Positions 1-8,540 of a stretch of DNA of 64,000 bases are shown here, in pieces; positions within the stretch are counted from its first letter, which is position 1, and every line of letters begins with the position of its first letter. Location: NCBI RefSeq assembly GCF_008297975.1, contig NZ_VLNY01000007.1:62001-126000 (forward strand). Direction: 5' to 3'. The translations under genes were made by a program, and so were the position numbers. The notes beneath the pieces are model-generated. The model was not told where the DNA came from. It saw nothing but the letters and a program-made list of their open reading frames with translations, and searched no databases. Source of the stretch: Antrihabitans cavernicola. Lineage in GTDB: Bacteria; Actinomycetota; Actinomycetes; Mycobacteriales; Mycobacteriaceae.

Positions 1-1265
1 TTGGGCAGTTGCACGTCGTCGAGCAGCTTCTCGACGCGATCGCGCAGGGCTTGGCCCTTGACGACCTTGTGCACGATCAGCGGTTCCGCAATGCATTCGC
101 CGACCGTCAGGCGCGGGTTCATCGACGTCGCCGGATCTTGGAACACGAAGCCGAAGCGTCGGCGGATCGGCTTGAGCTGACGTTCGCGCAGGCCCGAAAT
201 ATCTTGCCCGTGAATTTCAATGACGCCCGACGTCGGCTTCTGCAGCGCCGCGACGCACCGCCCGATGGTCGACTTTCCAGAGCCGGATTCACCGACCAAT
301 CCCAGCGTTTCACCGCTGGCGATGGTGATGCTCACGTTGTCGACGGCCTTGAAGTTCGGCCTACCGAGAGCGCCTGGAAACTCGACTGTCAGCCCGGACA
401 CCTCGAGAATTTGCTCTGCCGCCCCCGCGGCGACGGCGGGTCCGGAGTGCAGATCTCCTCCGGTGCCGAGGTGCGGGACCGCGGCGAGCAACGCCTTGGT
501 GTAAGCCTGCTTCGGATGCGCGAAAAGCTCGTCGACGGGCGCGGTTTCGACGCAACGACCGTCCTTCATCACCACGACGCGGTCCGCCATGTCGGCCACC
601 ACCCCCATGTTGTGGGTGATCAAAACGATGGCACTGCCGATCCGATCTCGTAAGTCGCACAACAGGTCCAGGATCTCGGCCTGCACGGTGACATCGAGCG
701 CGGTGGTCGGCTCGTCGGCGATGATCACCTTGGGTTCGCAGGCGATCGCGATGGCGATGACTACGCGCTGCTTCTGGCCGCCCGAGAGCTCGTGCGGATA
801 GAAGTCGACCCGCTGCTCCGGGTCGGGTAGGCCGACCATGCGCAACAGTTCGACCGCTCGCGCTCGCGCATCCTTTTTCGACATCGAGGTGTGTGCCCGC
901 AGCGCCTCGCCGATCTGAAAGCCCGCGGTGAACAACGGATCGAGTGCGCTGCCCGGTTCCTGGAACACCATCGATACCGCGCCGCCGCGCAACGCCGTCA
1001 GTTCGCGTTCGCTCATCGACGTGATCTTGTTGGTGCCCAACCGAACCAGGCCACGCACCTGTGCGGTCGGTGGCAGCAGACCCATCGCTGTACGCGAGCT
1101 GACCGACTTACCCGAACCCGATTCGCCGACGACGGCGAGGACCTCGCCGGGGAACACTTCGAACGACACATCCGATACGGCGTTGACCGGGCCGGCATCG
1201 GTAGCGAAGGTCACCGACAACGATTCGACCGACAGTGCGGGCTCTTTCGTCACGATCTCGGTCAT
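1..1265 (-). CDS. dppD: Dipeptide/oligopeptide ABC transporter, fused two-domain ATPase (partial)
   Basis: This ATPase energises peptide import at the inner face of the membrane. It starts with ATG at 1265, overlapping the dppC stop by four bases (ATGA), and is cut by the left window edge after about 421 codons. The first nucleotide-binding domain has a Walker A GESGSGKS at residues 47-54, signature LSGGQKQR and Walker B VIIADEPT. A second Walker A (GESGSGKST) appears near residue 321, so this is a DppD-DppF fusion, as in mycobacterial DppD. The second signature and Walker B lie outside the window. It is the last visible gene of the dppA-B-C-D operon. The family call is secure; the exact peptide substrate is not. 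Confidence 0.93.
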   Translation of the reverse strand, partial: MTEIVTKEPALSVESLSVTFATDAGPVNAVSDVSFEVFPGEVLAVVGESGSGKSVSSRTAMGLLPPTAQVRGLVRLGTNKITSMSERELTALRGGAVSMVFQEPGSALDPLFTAGFQIGEALRAHTSMSKKDARARAVELLRMVGLPDPEQRVDFYPHELSGGQKQRVVIAIAIACEPKVIIADEPTTALDVTVQAEILDLLCDLRDRIGSAIVLITHNMGVVADMADRVVVMKDGRCVETAPVDELFAHPKQAYTKALLAAVPHLGTGGDLHSGPAVAAGAAEQILEVSGLTVEFPGALGRPNFKAVDNVSITIASGETLGLVGESGSGKSTIGRCVAALQKPTSGVIEIHGQDISGLRERQLKPIRRRFGFVFQDPATSMNPRLTVGECIAEPLIVHKVVKGQALRDRVEKLLDDVQLP

Positions 1266-2266
1266 GCCGCCTCCTCTGTCGCCGTCTCCTTGGATACCGT
1301 CTGCTTGGCTACCCGACGGGTACGGAGCAGCGGGTTGAGCACCTCGTTGAGGCTTTCGCCGACCAGGGTCATGCCGAGCACCACCAAGACGATGGCGACG
1401 CCGGGAAACACTCCGGTCCACCAGATTCCGTTGGACACATCGGCAAGTGCCTTGTTGAGGTCGTAGCCCCACTCCGATGCCGACGTCGGCTCGATACCGA
1501 AGCCGAGGAACCCGAGGCCCGCCAACGTCAGGATCGCTTCGGCGCCGTTGAGCGTGATGATCACCGGCAGCGACTGGGTGACGTTGGCCAGGATGTGCCG
1601 AAACAGAATCCGGGCTGTCGATGCGCCGGTGACCCGCGCGGCGTCGACGTACGGCTCCTGCTTCACCGACACAGTCGCGTTGCGAACCACCCGAAAGTAC
1701 TGCGGGACAAAGATTGCCGTGATGGCGACCGCGGCGGACAGGACCCCGCCGAAGCTGCTGGAGTTGCCGCCCGCCACCACGATCGACACGACGATCGCGA
1801 GCAGTAAGGACGGAAACGCGTACATGGCATCCATGAACAGCACCAGAATCCGGTCCACCCAGCGACCCAGGTACCCCGAGATCAGGCCGAGCGGAACACC
1901 GACCAGCAGCGACAGCACCAGCGACATCGCAATGACGAGCAACGCCGTTCGCGCACCGTAGATCACGCGCGAGAACACGTCTTCGCCGCGAACGGAGGTG
2001 CCGAACCAGTGCTGGCCGGACGGTGCTTGTTGGCGAACGAAGTCGACTCCGTCGGCAGCGCTCTGCGAAAATCCGTACGGCGCAATCCATTGCGCGCACA
2101 GCGCGCAGATGACGAAGCCGGCGATCAGCACGAGGCCCAGAATCAGCGTCGCACGTTGCAGTCCCGACGTCATGGCGAACAGTCGCAGGCCGGGCAGACC
2201 GCGTTTGGGGGCGCGGTCGGCGGCGGTGGCCGCGGACGGTTCGTTGGCGAGTTGGGGAGCAGTCAT
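1262..2266 (-). CDS. dppC: Peptide ABC transporter permease DppC
   Basis: Inner-membrane permease of 334 residues, one half of the peptide channel. A cytoplasmic N-terminus of about 35 residues is followed by a first membrane helix and, after a periplasmic stretch, the BPD_transp_1 block of about five helices. The ATPase-contacting EAA loop lies around DAARVTGASTARILFRHILA. The start is ATG at 2266, 16 bases after the dppB stop, and its own stop overlaps the dppD start. The order dppA-dppB-dppC-dppD matches the mycobacterial dipeptide operon. Confidence 0.93.
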   Translation of the reverse strand: MTAPQLANEPSAATAADRAPKRGLPGLRLFAMTSGLQRATLILGLVLIAGFVICALCAQWIAPYGFSQSAADGVDFVRQQAPSGQHWFGTSVRGEDVFSRVIYGARTALLVIAMSLVLSLLVGVPLGLISGYLGRWVDRILVLFMDAMYAFPSLLLAIVVSIVVAGGNSSSFGGVLSAAVAITAIFVPQYFRVVRNATVSVKQEPYVDAARVTGASTARILFRHILANVTQSLPVIITLNGAEAILTLAGLGFLGFGIEPTSASEWGYDLNKALADVSNGIWWTGVFPGVAIVLVVLGMTLVGESLNEVLNPLLRTRRVAKQTVSKETATEEAA

Positions 2267-2282
2267 GCCAGTACCTCGTTCA

Positions 2283-3386
2283 TCAGAACCTCACCCGAGG
2301 ATCGATGAGGGAGACGATGACGTCGACCAGGAAGCTCATCAGCGCGACGACGATCGCGAGGAATGCCACGATGCCTTGCACCGCAACGAAATCGCGGGCC
2401 GTCAGATACTGCGCGAGCTGATAGCCGAGCCCCTTCCACTCGAACGTCGTCTCGGTCAGCACCGCACCGCCGAGCATCATGGCGATGTACATGCCCATCA
2501 CCGTGACCACCGGGATCAGCGCGTTGCGGAAGGCGTGGCGTCCGGTGACGACCCGGGTGGTGAGTCCACGAGCGCGAGCGGCTTCGACATATCCGCTGCG
2601 CAACGTCTGCAGCAGGTTGATACGCACCAGCCGCAGGAACACACCCGCGGTGAGCAGGCCCAGCGTCAGCGCGGGCAGTACCGCATGTTTGAGCACATCG
2701 CCGATGTAACCGACGTCGCCGTAGAGAAACGCGTCGACGATCATGATGTTGGTTTTCGGCGAAACATGTTGCAGCGCAAGCTCGACGTTGGTGCTGGCAC
2801 GACCCGCGACGGGAAGCCAGCCGAGCTTGACGGCGAAGAAGAGCTTCAGCAGCAAGCCGACGAAGAATACGGGCGCTGCGTACGCGAGGATCGCGAACAG
2901 CCGCAAGCCTACGTCGGCAACCTTGTCCCGATGCGTCGCGGCGTAGCGCCCCAGCGGCACACCGACGATGAACGCGACGATCAGCGCCCACACCACCAGC
3001 TCGAGCGTTGCCGCACCGTTGGTGGCGATGACCTCGCTGATCTGTCGGTTGTCCTGCGAGCGACCGAAGTCACCATGGAGCAGGCCGGTCAGATAGTCCC
3101 AATACTGGCTGAGGATAGGACGATTGAGCCCAGCAGCTTCTTTGCGCTCGTTGATCTGTTCGGTGGTGAGACGACCACCCATGGCGGCGGTGATGGGATC
3201 GCCGACCACCCGCATCAGGAAGAACACCACCGTGACCAGAATCCAGGCGGTGGGCACGATCAGCAACAACCGGATTCCGAGATACCGGAGCAGCGCACTA
3301 CGACGCGATCGTGCGCTCCCCCGGCGAACCGGCTGCTGATCGGAATCAGCAGCCGGCGCCGTCTCGCCCGGTGACAGGGCGGTCAT
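2283..3386 (-). CDS. dppB: Peptide ABC transporter permease DppB
   Basis: Permease of 367 residues pairing with DppC. It has an N-terminal cytoplasmic tail rich in Arg, an early membrane helix (LLLIVPTAWILVTVVFFLM), the family's periplasmic segment and a C-terminal multi-helix domain with the EAA loop at EAARARGLTTRVVTGRHAFR. The length is slightly above the usual 310-330 residues because of the tail. The ATG at 3386 lies two bases from the dppA stop, which implies tight co-translation. Confidence 0.93.
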   Translation of the reverse strand: MTALSPGETAPAADSDQQPVRRGSARSRRSALLRYLGIRLLLIVPTAWILVTVVFFLMRVVGDPITAAMGGRLTTEQINERKEAAGLNRPILSQYWDYLTGLLHGDFGRSQDNRQISEVIATNGAATLELVVWALIVAFIVGVPLGRYAATHRDKVADVGLRLFAILAYAAPVFFVGLLLKLFFAVKLGWLPVAGRASTNVELALQHVSPKTNIMIVDAFLYGDVGYIGDVLKHAVLPALTLGLLTAGVFLRLVRINLLQTLRSGYVEAARARGLTTRVVTGRHAFRNALIPVVTVMGMYIAMMLGGAVLTETTFEWKGLGYQLAQYLTARDFVAVQGIVAFLAIVVALMSFLVDVIVSLIDPRVRF

Positions 3387-3388
3387 AC

Positions 3389-5005
3389 TCAGCCCTTGCT
3401 GAGCACGGTGTAGCGGAACTTGAACGACGCATCCAATGTGTCGTCCACACCCTGAACGTTCTTGGCCGCCACTGCGATCTGCTTACCGGCGAGCAGTGGC
3501 AGCATCGGAATGAAGTTCTGCGCCAACTGATCCTGGGTCTCCTTCAGGATCGCGTCGCGCTTGGTTCGGTCCGGTTCGGTGGTCTCCTTGACCAGCAGGT
3601 CGGTGATGACCGGATTCTCGAAGTGCGACTGCAAGAAGTTGTTCGGCGCGAAGAACGGCGTCAGGTAGTTGTCCGCGTCCGGGAAGTCCGGGAACCAGCC
3701 GAGCTGGTAGAGCGGGTACGCGTCCTGGGTGCGTTCCTTCTGATACGTGACCCACTCGGTGGACTGCAGGTTGACGTTGAACAGCCCGGTGCCGTCGAGC
3801 TGCGACTTGATGGCGGCGTACTCCTCGGAGCTGCTGCCGCCGTAGTGATCCGGGTTGTACTGCAGGCTCACCGGAACCGGGGTCGGGATGCCTGCGTCGG
3901 CCAGGAACTTGGCAGCAGCTTCCTTGTTGGGGGTTGCGCCGTAGATGTCCTTGTAGGACTCCACCGCACCGGGCACGCCCTGCGGGATGGACGAGTACGC
4001 CGGCGTATACGTGCCCTTGTATACGTCCCGCGACAACGCATCTCGGTCGACGGACGACGCGATCGCCTTGCGGACTGCCAGCTTCTGCTCCGGCGTGCCA
4101 CCGGGCATGGTGTTGAGGTTGAAGACGATGTAACGCAGCTCGCCACCCGGGCCCTCATGGACGGTTACCTTGTCGTCCTTGCGCAGCGAGTCGATGTCGG
4201 TGGGGCTGTACGAGCGGAAGCCGACGTCGATCGAGTTGTTCTGCGTATCGAGCTTCAGGTTGTCTGCGCTGGCGTAGTACTTCACCGACACCTGCGGCGT
4301 CTTCGCCTTGCCGAGGATGCCCTTGTAATCAGGGTTCGCCTTGTATTCGACCAACCGGTTCTTGTCGTAGCTCTCGATGGTGAAGGGACCGGCGAAGGGC
4401 TTCGCCTTCACGATGTCGTTGTCGTCCATGATCTTGTCGGCGGGGAAGGACTTCTCGTCGACGATCGGCCCCGCGTTGGTTGCGAGCACCTGCGGGAAGG
4501 TCTGGTCGTTGGCGTTCTTGAGCGTGAATGCGACGGTCTTGTCGTCGACCACGTCGGTTTTGGCCAGCTGGGTCAGCAGCGAAGCCGGACCGTTGGGATC
4601 GTTGATCTTCAGAATCCGGTCGTAGGAGAACTTGACGCTGTTGGCCGTCAGCGGGTTGCCGTTGGCGAACTTCAGACCGTCCTTGAGTGTGCAGGTGTAA
4701 ACGACGGGCTGCGTGAACTCGCACTTCTCGGCAGCGTCCGGCTTGGGCGTCGCATCGCCGGGCGCGAAGTTCATCAAGAACGGATACACCTGGTTCATCG
4801 GTGTGAACGAACCGTTGTCGTACGCACCTGCGGGATCGAGCGTGACGATCTTGTCGGTGGTACCGACGACGATCGAGTCACCGGAGCTGGCGTCGCCACC
4901 GTCGTCCGTGCGACCAGATCCACAACCTGCTGCCAACAACGCGGCAACCCCGACCACGCTGATCGCGGTCACTGTCCTCTTATTGCGTCTACCCGACCCG
5001 TGCAT
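3389..5005 (-). CDS. dppA: Periplasmic oligopeptide-binding lipoprotein DppA
   Basis: Solute-binding protein (SBP family 5) of 538 residues, captures peptides outside the membrane. The start at 5005 is preferred because it is preceded by GAAAGG and opens directly into a lipoprotein signal peptide (GRRNKR, hydrophobic run, lipobox LLAAGC). A longer open frame to 5308 lacks this logic. The body carries the family's early motif (KDGLKFANGNPLTANSVKFS). It is the first gene of the dpp operon; its promoter must lie in 5006-5226. Substrate could be dipeptides, oligopeptides or haem-like ligands; the sequence alone does not settle this. Confidence 0.92.
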   Translation of the reverse strand: MHGSGRRNKRTVTAISVVGVAALLAAGCGSGRTDDGGDASSGDSIVVGTTDKIVTLDPAGAYDNGSFTPMNQVYPFLMNFAPGDATPKPDAAEKCEFTQPVVYTCTLKDGLKFANGNPLTANSVKFSYDRILKINDPNGPASLLTQLAKTDVVDDKTVAFTLKNANDQTFPQVLATNAGPIVDEKSFPADKIMDDNDIVKAKPFAGPFTIESYDKNRLVEYKANPDYKGILGKAKTPQVSVKYYASADNLKLDTQNNSIDVGFRSYSPTDIDSLRKDDKVTVHEGPGGELRYIVFNLNTMPGGTPEQKLAVRKAIASSVDRDALSRDVYKGTYTPAYSSIPQGVPGAVESYKDIYGATPNKEAAAKFLADAGIPTPVPVSLQYNPDHYGGSSSEEYAAIKSQLDGTGLFNVNLQSTEWVTYQKERTQDAYPLYQLGWFPDFPDADNYLTPFFAPNNFLQSHFENPVITDLLVKETTEPDRTKRDAILKETQDQLAQNFIPMLPLLAGKQIAVAAKNVQGVDDTLDASFKFRYTVLSKG

Positions 5006-5176
5006 CGATATGCCTTTCAAATCTTCGAGTGGTGGCGATCGATCGAGAGCGATCGCGTGAATTTTCAACTGTGGGCACAGTACCGATGAACCGTTTCCGA
5101 TACGTTGCATTCGCACAGGAAATTCGTTGTTTTTGGTCGCCTGACCTGATATCCCACACAAACGCACAAAAGCCCC

Positions 5177-5206
5177 GCATCGGTCCTGAAATATTTCGGA
5201 CGATGC
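5177..5206 (-). terminator. Intrinsic-type terminator after the DUF222/HNH gene
   Basis: Reading on the minus strand, a hairpin of about 14 paired bases (arms GCATCGTCCGAAAT and ATTTC-GGA-CGATGC with two single-base bulges) lies about 20 bases past the stop of the DUF222 gene. It is followed by GGGGCTTTTGT, a short T-tract. It would separate that gene from the dpp operon. Confidence 0.6.
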
Positions 5207-5226
5207 GAAGCCGTTGTGCGTAGTTG

Positions 5227-6495
5227 TCAGACGCGAACGGGTGTGCCGCGGTTGTTGGCGGGTATGGGTTCTCGGAATCGGTCTCGTCGTACGGGTGGGA
5301 TGAACCACGGGTGACGATCCTCGCCCATGAACACGTCCCAGCCGCTGTGATGAATCATCCGGTGATGAAACCGGCAGAGCAGTACCAAATTATCCAAATC
5401 CGTCGGTCCGCCATCCGCCCAATGCTTGACATGATGCCCGTCGCACCACGACGGGGGGCGTCCGCAGCCAGGGAACGCGCACCCGTGATCCCGAGCCACC
5501 AACGCCCGCCGCAGTTTCCGCGAAATGACTTTGGTGGTTCTGCCGAGGTCGATCGGGGTGCCGTTCTCGTCCAACAAGATCGGTGACAGGGTGCAGTCAC
5601 AGGCCAACCGGCGAACCGTGTCCACCGATAAGGGCCCCATCCAGGGCGTCCACCCGACATCGGTGGCGGCGAACATCTCGTCGTAGGCACCACGATCCGC
5701 TGGCGGCTTTTCGACGAGATCTTGGGCGTTGATGTGGACGTGCAGGTGCGGGCGTTCGTTGCCTTCGTCGGGCCCGCACGCGGCATCGTGGTAGCGGCGC
5801 AGCACCTCGGTCAACGCATCCGCGCGGCGTTGGGCTGGGGTGCGTCGGTCGGGTTCGGCATCGGAGTCGGGTCGTGGCTTCGACAACGGCGACAACGCGG
5901 AGAGCAGCATCTCCCCGGTCTCGGCATCCACATCACCCTTGAGCAGAACCCGCCCGTTGCTGGTGGGAGAGGCGAAGAACTCGTTGCGATCGACATCCTC
6001 GGCCGGTGGCGGATCATCGGTTTCGAAGACCTGCTTCAACTTCGCGACCGCACCGCGCAGCACCCGAGTATCCCGATCCTTCGCAGCATCCAACAGAAAC
6101 TTCAGCGCGGCGGGTGCCGCCTCGGCAGGCATCGCCGCCGGGGGTCGTTCCATGAAATTGATCACCATCGCCGCATGATCGGCGCAGATATCGCCGCCTT
6201 CGAACGCCGCCCGCACCTCCGGACTGGAACGCAACGCGTCCGCGCGCCGTTCGATCCGAACCGCCTCACGCGTATTCAGCGAGGTGCTGCACGCCAACCA
6301 CGCGGCGACACCCGTGTACCCGGACGGCACCGCACCGCGCTCGCCCATGTCGCTGATCAACCGATACCGCAACGCTTCGAGACCATGAATCGCTGAGCAC
6401 ACCTCGACGAGAGACGACGCCAACGCGTCGTCGGTCAGCTGCCACGACTCGCGGCTCACCGACCTGATCTCTTCGAGAATCTCCCCTAACCCCAT
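5227..6495 (-). CDS. DUF222 / HNH endonuclease-domain protein (13E12 repeat family)
   Basis: Protein of 422 residues with an N-terminal DUF222 region and a C-terminal HNH nuclease motif (GCAFPGCGRPPSWCDGHH, then NLVLLCRFHHR), roughly residues 340-385. All expected metal and catalytic residues of the HNH fold look present. Members occur in many copies in actinobacterial genomes. Their role is uncertain; repair, mobility or phage-related functions have been suggested. The start ATG at 6495 lies 13 bases from a near-consensus LexA box (6509-6524), so SOS induction is likely. The gene sits where purM would be expected after purF. Confidence 0.85.
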   Translation of the reverse strand: MGLGEILEEIRSVSRESWQLTDDALASSLVEVCSAIHGLEALRYRLISDMGERGAVPSGYTGVAAWLACSTSLNTREAVRIERRADALRSSPEVRAAFEGGDICADHAAMVINFMERPPAAMPAEAAPAALKFLLDAAKDRDTRVLRGAVAKLKQVFETDDPPPAEDVDRNEFFASPTSNGRVLLKGDVDAETGEMLLSALSPLSKPRPDSDAEPDRRTPAQRRADALTEVLRRYHDAACGPDEGNERPHLHVHINAQDLVEKPPADRGAYDEMFAATDVGWTPWMGPLSVDTVRRLACDCTLSPILLDENGTPIDLGRTTKVISRKLRRALVARDHGCAFPGCGRPPSWCDGHHVKHWADGGPTDLDNLVLLCRFHHRMIHHSGWDVFMGEDRHPWFIPPVRRDRFREPIPANNRGTPVRV

Positions 6496-6508
6496 ATCGC
6501 AATTCTAC

Positions 6509-6524
6509 TCGAATGTACGTTCGA
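6509..6524. promoter_or_regulatory. Candidate LexA (SOS) box
   Basis: On the minus strand the site reads TCGAACgtacATTCGA, one mismatch from the actinobacterial SOS consensus TCGAAC-N4-GTTCGA. It ends 13 bases before the ATG of the DUF222/HNH gene. Mycobacterial 13E12-family genes are known members of the LexA regulon, which supports the call. Confidence 0.75.
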
Positions 6525-6625
6525 TAACAAGTGGAAATCTGCAGCTCACCGCGTATTTCGATGCCAATTTTTCGACGATTAGCGCACCGCTCAACCACGC
6601 TCGCATCGGTCGAGGTTGCGACTGT

Positions 6626-6648
6626 CACTGTCGAATAATTCGACAGTG
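6626..6648. repeat. Perfect 23-bp palindrome
   Basis: CACTGTCGAAT, one central A, then ATTCGACAGTG: eleven-base arms without mismatch. It lies about 100 bp upstream of the LexA box and 190 bp beyond the purF stop. It could be a regulator operator or a cruciform; no cognate regulator gene is adjacent. Confidence 0.7.
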
Positions 6649-6837
6649 CAGAGAGCGGGATTCAACGAACACACTTGCTCGCGTCGCGATCGAAGGTTCG
6701 TGTGCGGGCGGATCCCCGATTGAAAACCTATCGACGCAATCGTGCGCCGCCGAAATGCGCACTTGCTGTCGCAAACATCGGTTGCATCCGCCCGAGTAGA
6801 GCGCTCGATTTGTGCGCACTCGGCGCGAGAACAGGAC

Positions 6838-8394
6838 CTACGGCCTGCTCAGCGCACTCACGTTGTCGCCGGAGGTCGTCTGCACGGTGGTCGAGCCGGA
6901 AACACCCTCGAGGATGTTCTTGCTGATCGCTTCGGTCGGCAGCTCGATCGGGTACTTTCCGTCGAAACATGCTGAGCACAAACGAGATCGAGGCTGCTCG
7001 GTCGCTGCGATCATGCCGTCGATGGAGATGTAGCCGAGGGTGTCGGCGCCGATCGAGCGGCGCACGCCTTCGAGCATCTCGTCGACCGTGTCGGCACCGT
7101 TGGCGATCAGCTCGGCGGGCGAGGCGAAGTCGATACCGTAGAAGCACGGCCACTTCACCGGCGGCGAGGCGATGCGCACGTGAATCTCCAATGCGCCTGC
7201 CTCCCTGAGCATTCGGATCAGGGCACGCTGGGTGTTACCGCGCACGATCGAGTCGTCGACCACGATCAGCCGCTTCCCGCGAATGACATCCTTCAGCGGA
7301 TTGAGCTTCAGCCGGATACCCAGCTGGCGAATGGTCTGCGACGGCTGGATGAATGTGCGACCCACGTAGGCGTTCTTCATCAGACCCTGGCCGTACGGAA
7401 TGCCCGAGCCCTGCGCGTAACCGACAGCAGCGGGAGTTCCGGATTCCGGAACCGGGATCACCAGGTCGCCGTCGGCCGGGTGCTCCTTGGCGAGCCGTCG
7501 TCCGATCTCGACGCGCGTGCCATGCACCGACCGACCGGAGATCACGCTGTCCGGGCGAGCGAGGTAGACGTACTCGAACACGCAGCCCTTGGGCTCCGGG
7601 TTCGCGAAATGGGCAGACCGAACGCCGTTGGCATCGATCGCCAGCAACTCGCCCGGTTCGATGTCTCGCACGAACGACGCGCCCACGATGTCGAGTGCAG
7701 CGGTCTCGCTCGCCACGACCCAGCCACGGTCGAGGCGACCCAAACACAAAGGCCGCACGCCATAGGGATCGCGTGCGGCATAGAGAGTGTGTTCGTCCAT
7801 GAAGGTCAGACAGAAAGCGCCGCGCAGCGTCGGCAGCAACTTCATCGCGGCCTGCTCGATGGTGGTGTCCGCCGCCGCGTCGGCGAGCAGCGCCGTCATC
7901 AGGTCGGAGTCGGTGGTGCCTGCGCCTGCGCGGCGATCGTTCGCAACACCTGCGACGCGGGCGCGCTGTGCCAATTCGGCGGTGTTGACCAGGTTGCCGT
8001 TGTGACCGAGTGCCAATCCGCTCCCGACTGCCGTCGTCCGGAACACCGGCTGCGCGTTTTCCCACGTCGTCGAGCCCGTCGTGGAGTAGCGGCAATGTCC
8101 GACGGCGACATGCCCCGGCATCGCTGCCAGCGTCTGCTCGTCGAATACCTGGCTCACCAGGCCCAGATCCTTGAACACGAGGATCTGCGAACCGTCCGAA
8201 ACGGCGATGCCCGCCGCTTCCTGTCCGCGATGCTGCAGCGCATACAGGCCGTAGTACGTGAGCTTGGCCACATCCTCACCGGGCGCCCAAACACCGAAGA
8301 CTCCGCATTCTTCGCGGGGTTCGTTCTCGTCTTCGTCGGGTCGACGAGTCTCGAGAAGGTTTGGACTGTTGACCGACAGATCGGCTCGAGTCAC
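6838..8394 (-). CDS. purF: Amidophosphoribosyltransferase
   Basis: First committed step of de novo purine synthesis: glutamine plus PRPP to 5-phosphoribosylamine. The protein has 518 residues. A propeptide of about 30 residues precedes the catalytic Cys in EECGVFGVW, as in the B. subtilis-type enzyme. The glutaminase half is followed by the PRPP-binding loop (IVVDDSIVRGNT). Cysteines in CVFEYVYLARPDS, PCFYGIDF and SRLCSACF fit the [4Fe-4S] ligand pattern. The GTG start at 8394 is preceded by AAAGGGAGC. Unlike the common purF-purM arrangement, purM does not follow within the window. Confidence 0.97.
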   Translation of the reverse strand: MTRADLSVNSPNLLETRRPDEDENEPREECGVFGVWAPGEDVAKLTYYGLYALQHRGQEAAGIAVSDGSQILVFKDLGLVSQVFDEQTLAAMPGHVAVGHCRYSTTGSTTWENAQPVFRTTAVGSGLALGHNGNLVNTAELAQRARVAGVANDRRAGAGTTDSDLMTALLADAAADTTIEQAAMKLLPTLRGAFCLTFMDEHTLYAARDPYGVRPLCLGRLDRGWVVASETAALDIVGASFVRDIEPGELLAIDANGVRSAHFANPEPKGCVFEYVYLARPDSVISGRSVHGTRVEIGRRLAKEHPADGDLVIPVPESGTPAAVGYAQGSGIPYGQGLMKNAYVGRTFIQPSQTIRQLGIRLKLNPLKDVIRGKRLIVVDDSIVRGNTQRALIRMLREAGALEIHVRIASPPVKWPCFYGIDFASPAELIANGADTVDEMLEGVRRSIGADTLGYISIDGMIAATEQPRSRLCSACFDGKYPIELPTEAISKNILEGVSGSTTVQTTSGDNVSALSRP

Positions 8395-8540
8395 GAGTGC
8401 TCCCTTTGCGGCTGGGTGAGGGGGGCACGGGCAAGTCTACGGGTGTTTTGCCGCGCCACATGACATCAACAGCCTGTGTGAGGCAAATCCATTCCCAACG
8501 TCACGAAAATCACACCGCTCGCTGCTAGCGTCACGTTTCG

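Larger units (their letters stand above)
6496..6837. other. 342-bp intergenic region between purF and the DUF222 gene
   Basis: No convincing gene is seen. It holds a LexA-box-like dyad (6509-6524), a perfect 23-bp palindrome (6626-6648) and, close to the purF stop, a weak dyad (CCGAGT at 6792-6797 with ACTCGG at 6818-6823) that could be part of a purF terminator. A 64-codon open frame at 6625-6819 on the minus strand has no ribosome-binding site and no recognisable composition; I do not call it. Confidence 0.6.

Noticed and set aside
3311-5089. Long plus-strand frame of 592 codons
   Set aside because: Antisense to dppA and dppB; no motif and no ribosome-binding site.
5006-5308. N-terminal extension of dppA
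   Set aside because: The extension precedes an otherwise perfect lipoprotein signal peptide and lacks a ribosome-binding site; start at 5005 is better.
6625-6819. 64-codon frame on the minus strand
   Set aside because: No ribosome-binding site, atypical amino-acid makeup, and it contains the 23-bp palindrome.
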